Below are positions 63,244 to 64,000 of a stretch of 64,000 nucleotides of DNA, piece after piece. Each line of letters starts with the position of its first letter. The first letter of the stretch is position 1. A model generated the notes under the pieces. The model saw nothing but the letters and a program-made list of their open reading frames with translations. It was not told the origin of the DNA and did not search any database. Origin of the DNA: Melioribacteraceae bacterium (GTDB taxonomy: Bacteria; Bacteroidota; Ignavibacteria; Ignavibacteriales; Melioribacteraceae). Both the position numbers and the translations under genes were made by a program. The stretch spans positions 36,871-100,870 of the forward strand of contig JAOADJ010000013.1 of the NCBI GenBank assembly GCA_026417375.1, given 5' to 3'.

Positions 63244-64000
63244 TCAAATCCCAGGTTAAAGGAGTTCCTTTTTCAATTTTAGTTTTAGCTTTTTTACCAA
63301 TAACATGCTCTAAATATTTTGGTGGCAATCCATAATTTGGTCTGATTGAACGCACATTATCTTCGGTAAATAATTCACCTTTGTTAATATCTTTAACAAC
63401 AAAAAGTGAACGAGAAAATTTTCTGCTTTGGTTTAATTTTTCAGTTAATTCAAAATTTGGTGTACCAATAGATTTTTCTACATTTCTAATTGATTCAACC
63501 ATTTTAATAAATTCTTCGGGTTCAAGTGAAAAAGATGAATCTGGTCCGCCAATTTTTCTATCTATTATAAAATGTTTTTCGATAACTTTTGCTCCAAGTG
63601 TAACAGCAGCAATTGGAACTTCAATACCAAGAGTATGATCTGAAAGTCCAACTATTATATTGAATTTATCAATTAAAAATTTAATTGCGGAAAGGTTTGC
63701 ATTTTCAATAGGAGCAGGATATTCAGATGTACATTTAAGCAAAACAATTTGTTCATTATTAACTTCTCTGCAAGTAGCAACAGCTTCTTCAATCTCTTCT
63801 AAAGTTGCAATTCCGGTTGATATAATTATTGGTTTGTTTTTCGAAGCTATATATTTAATTAAAGGTAAATCTGTTATTTCAAATGATGCAACTTTATAAG
63901 CTGGAACGTTAATACCTTCTAAAAAATCAACAGCTGATTTATCAAATGGAGATGAAAAGCAAATTAGTCCTAAACTTTCGGCATATTCTTTTAATTTTGG
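63236..64000 (-). CDS. N-acetylneuraminate/pseudaminate synthase family protein (NeuB/PseI/SpsE), cut by window edge
   Basis: The frame is open from the stop at 63236 to the right edge (254 residues; the N-terminus lies beyond). Visible motifs are FSSPFDKSAVDFLEG, YKVASFEITDLPLI, KPIIISTGIATLEEI, LLKCTSEYPAP, GLSDHTLGIEVPIAAVTLGA and VIEKHFIIDR. A C-terminal antifreeze-type SAF domain follows (RSLFVVKDINKGELFTEDNV, LPPKYLEHVIGKKAKTKIE). The enzyme condenses phosphoenolpyruvate with a hexosamine to form a nonulosonic acid. The SAF spacing resembles PseI, but NeuB or LegI are possible. Confidence 0.92.
   Translation of the reverse strand, partial: PKLKEYAESLGLICFSSPFDKSAVDFLEGINVPAYKVASFEITDLPLIKYIASKNKPIIISTGIATLEEIEEAVATCREVNNEQIVLLKCTSEYPAPIENANLSAIKFLIDKFNIIVGLSDHTLGIEVPIAAVTLGAKVIEKHFIIDRKIGGPDSSFSLEPEEFIKMVESIRNVEKSIGTPNFELTEKLNQSRKFSRSLFVVKDINKGELFTEDNVRSIRPNYGLPPKYLEHVIGKKAKTKIEKGTPLTWDLIE

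Noticed and set aside
1..64000. CRISPR arrays, tRNA, rRNA, insertion sequences, prophage genes
   Set aside because: No regularly spaced repeats, no cloverleaf sequences and no transposase, integrase or phage structural proteins were recognised on reading.

Overview
This 64 kb window is AT-rich (roughly 70% A+T by eye), densely coding bacterial chromosome with short gaps; no gene-free stretch exceeds about 300 bases. The lineage suggested is Ignavibacteriota (Ignavibacteria/Melioribacter-like, next to Bacteroidota and Chlorobi). Reasons: a C-terminal type IX secretion sorting domain with the LYQNYPNPFNPST signature, a TonB-dependent receptor with a carboxypeptidase-regulatory domain, tricorn-like S41 proteases with signal peptides, a BatA-type vWA protein, and upstream elements resembling the Bacteroidota -7 box (TAnnTTTG). 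Many genes nevertheless carry Shine-Dalgarno sequences, which is unlike classical Bacteroidota. The assignment is inferred from gene content and style, not from a marker tree.

Layout. 1-3193 (minus): start of a tricorn-like protease cut by the left edge; a NifX-type and UPF0251 (DUF134) pair behind a perfect 16-bp palindrome; a secreted, internally duplicated helical protein with conserved histidines. 3326-8382 (plus): lipoprotein, TonB-dependent receptor, PAS protein, DUF2905, NCS2 purine permease, OsmC. 8530-14641 (plus): an overlapping four-gene unit made of a parvulin-type chaperone, a membrane-anchored ABC-type solute-binding protein with no permease, an atypical histidine kinase and a sigma-54-dependent response regulator. 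This looks like a ligand-sensing circuit; rpoN itself lies at 23740. 14642-15607 (minus): a desaturase closely resembling the eukaryotic sphingolipid delta-4 desaturase DES1.

15733-29571 is a long co-directional run: SpoIID-like protein, glycosyltransferase, BatA/vWA protein, HflX, HutH, DUF3109, RpoN, membrane methyltransferase-like protein, HslVU, acid phosphatase lipoprotein, a four-Cys mini-protein, cupin, rubrerythrin. 29627-39768 holds a PHP phosphoesterase, ValRS, a phosphodiester glycosidase-like protein, ferredoxin, a full-length tricorn-like protease paralogous to the left-edge one, and a PIN-PhoH protein. 39885-45402 holds an aldehyde dehydrogenase, an OmdA/YdeI protein, a T9SS-exported subtilase and an AlkD-like protein.

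46266-52466 is an arginine cluster argC-J-B-R-G-H with recognisable ARG boxes before argC and argR and a weaker one before the adjacent DUF486 gene. argD and argF are not in the window. 52591-64000 carries an M13 peptidase, a NatAB-like ABC exporter, Nfu, RsmI, ProRS, a PLP-dependent aromatic amino acid decarboxylase, and at the right edge a minus-strand run of nonulosonate-type sugar synthesis genes (NeuB/PseI-like, SpsF-like) ending in a Tat-type glycosylasparaginase.

No rRNA, tRNA, CRISPR array, insertion sequence or prophage gene was recognised. The most interesting items are the solute-binding protein/kinase/sigma-54 regulator unit, the DES1-like desaturase, the ARG-box set and the palindrome in front of the UPF0251-NifX pair.
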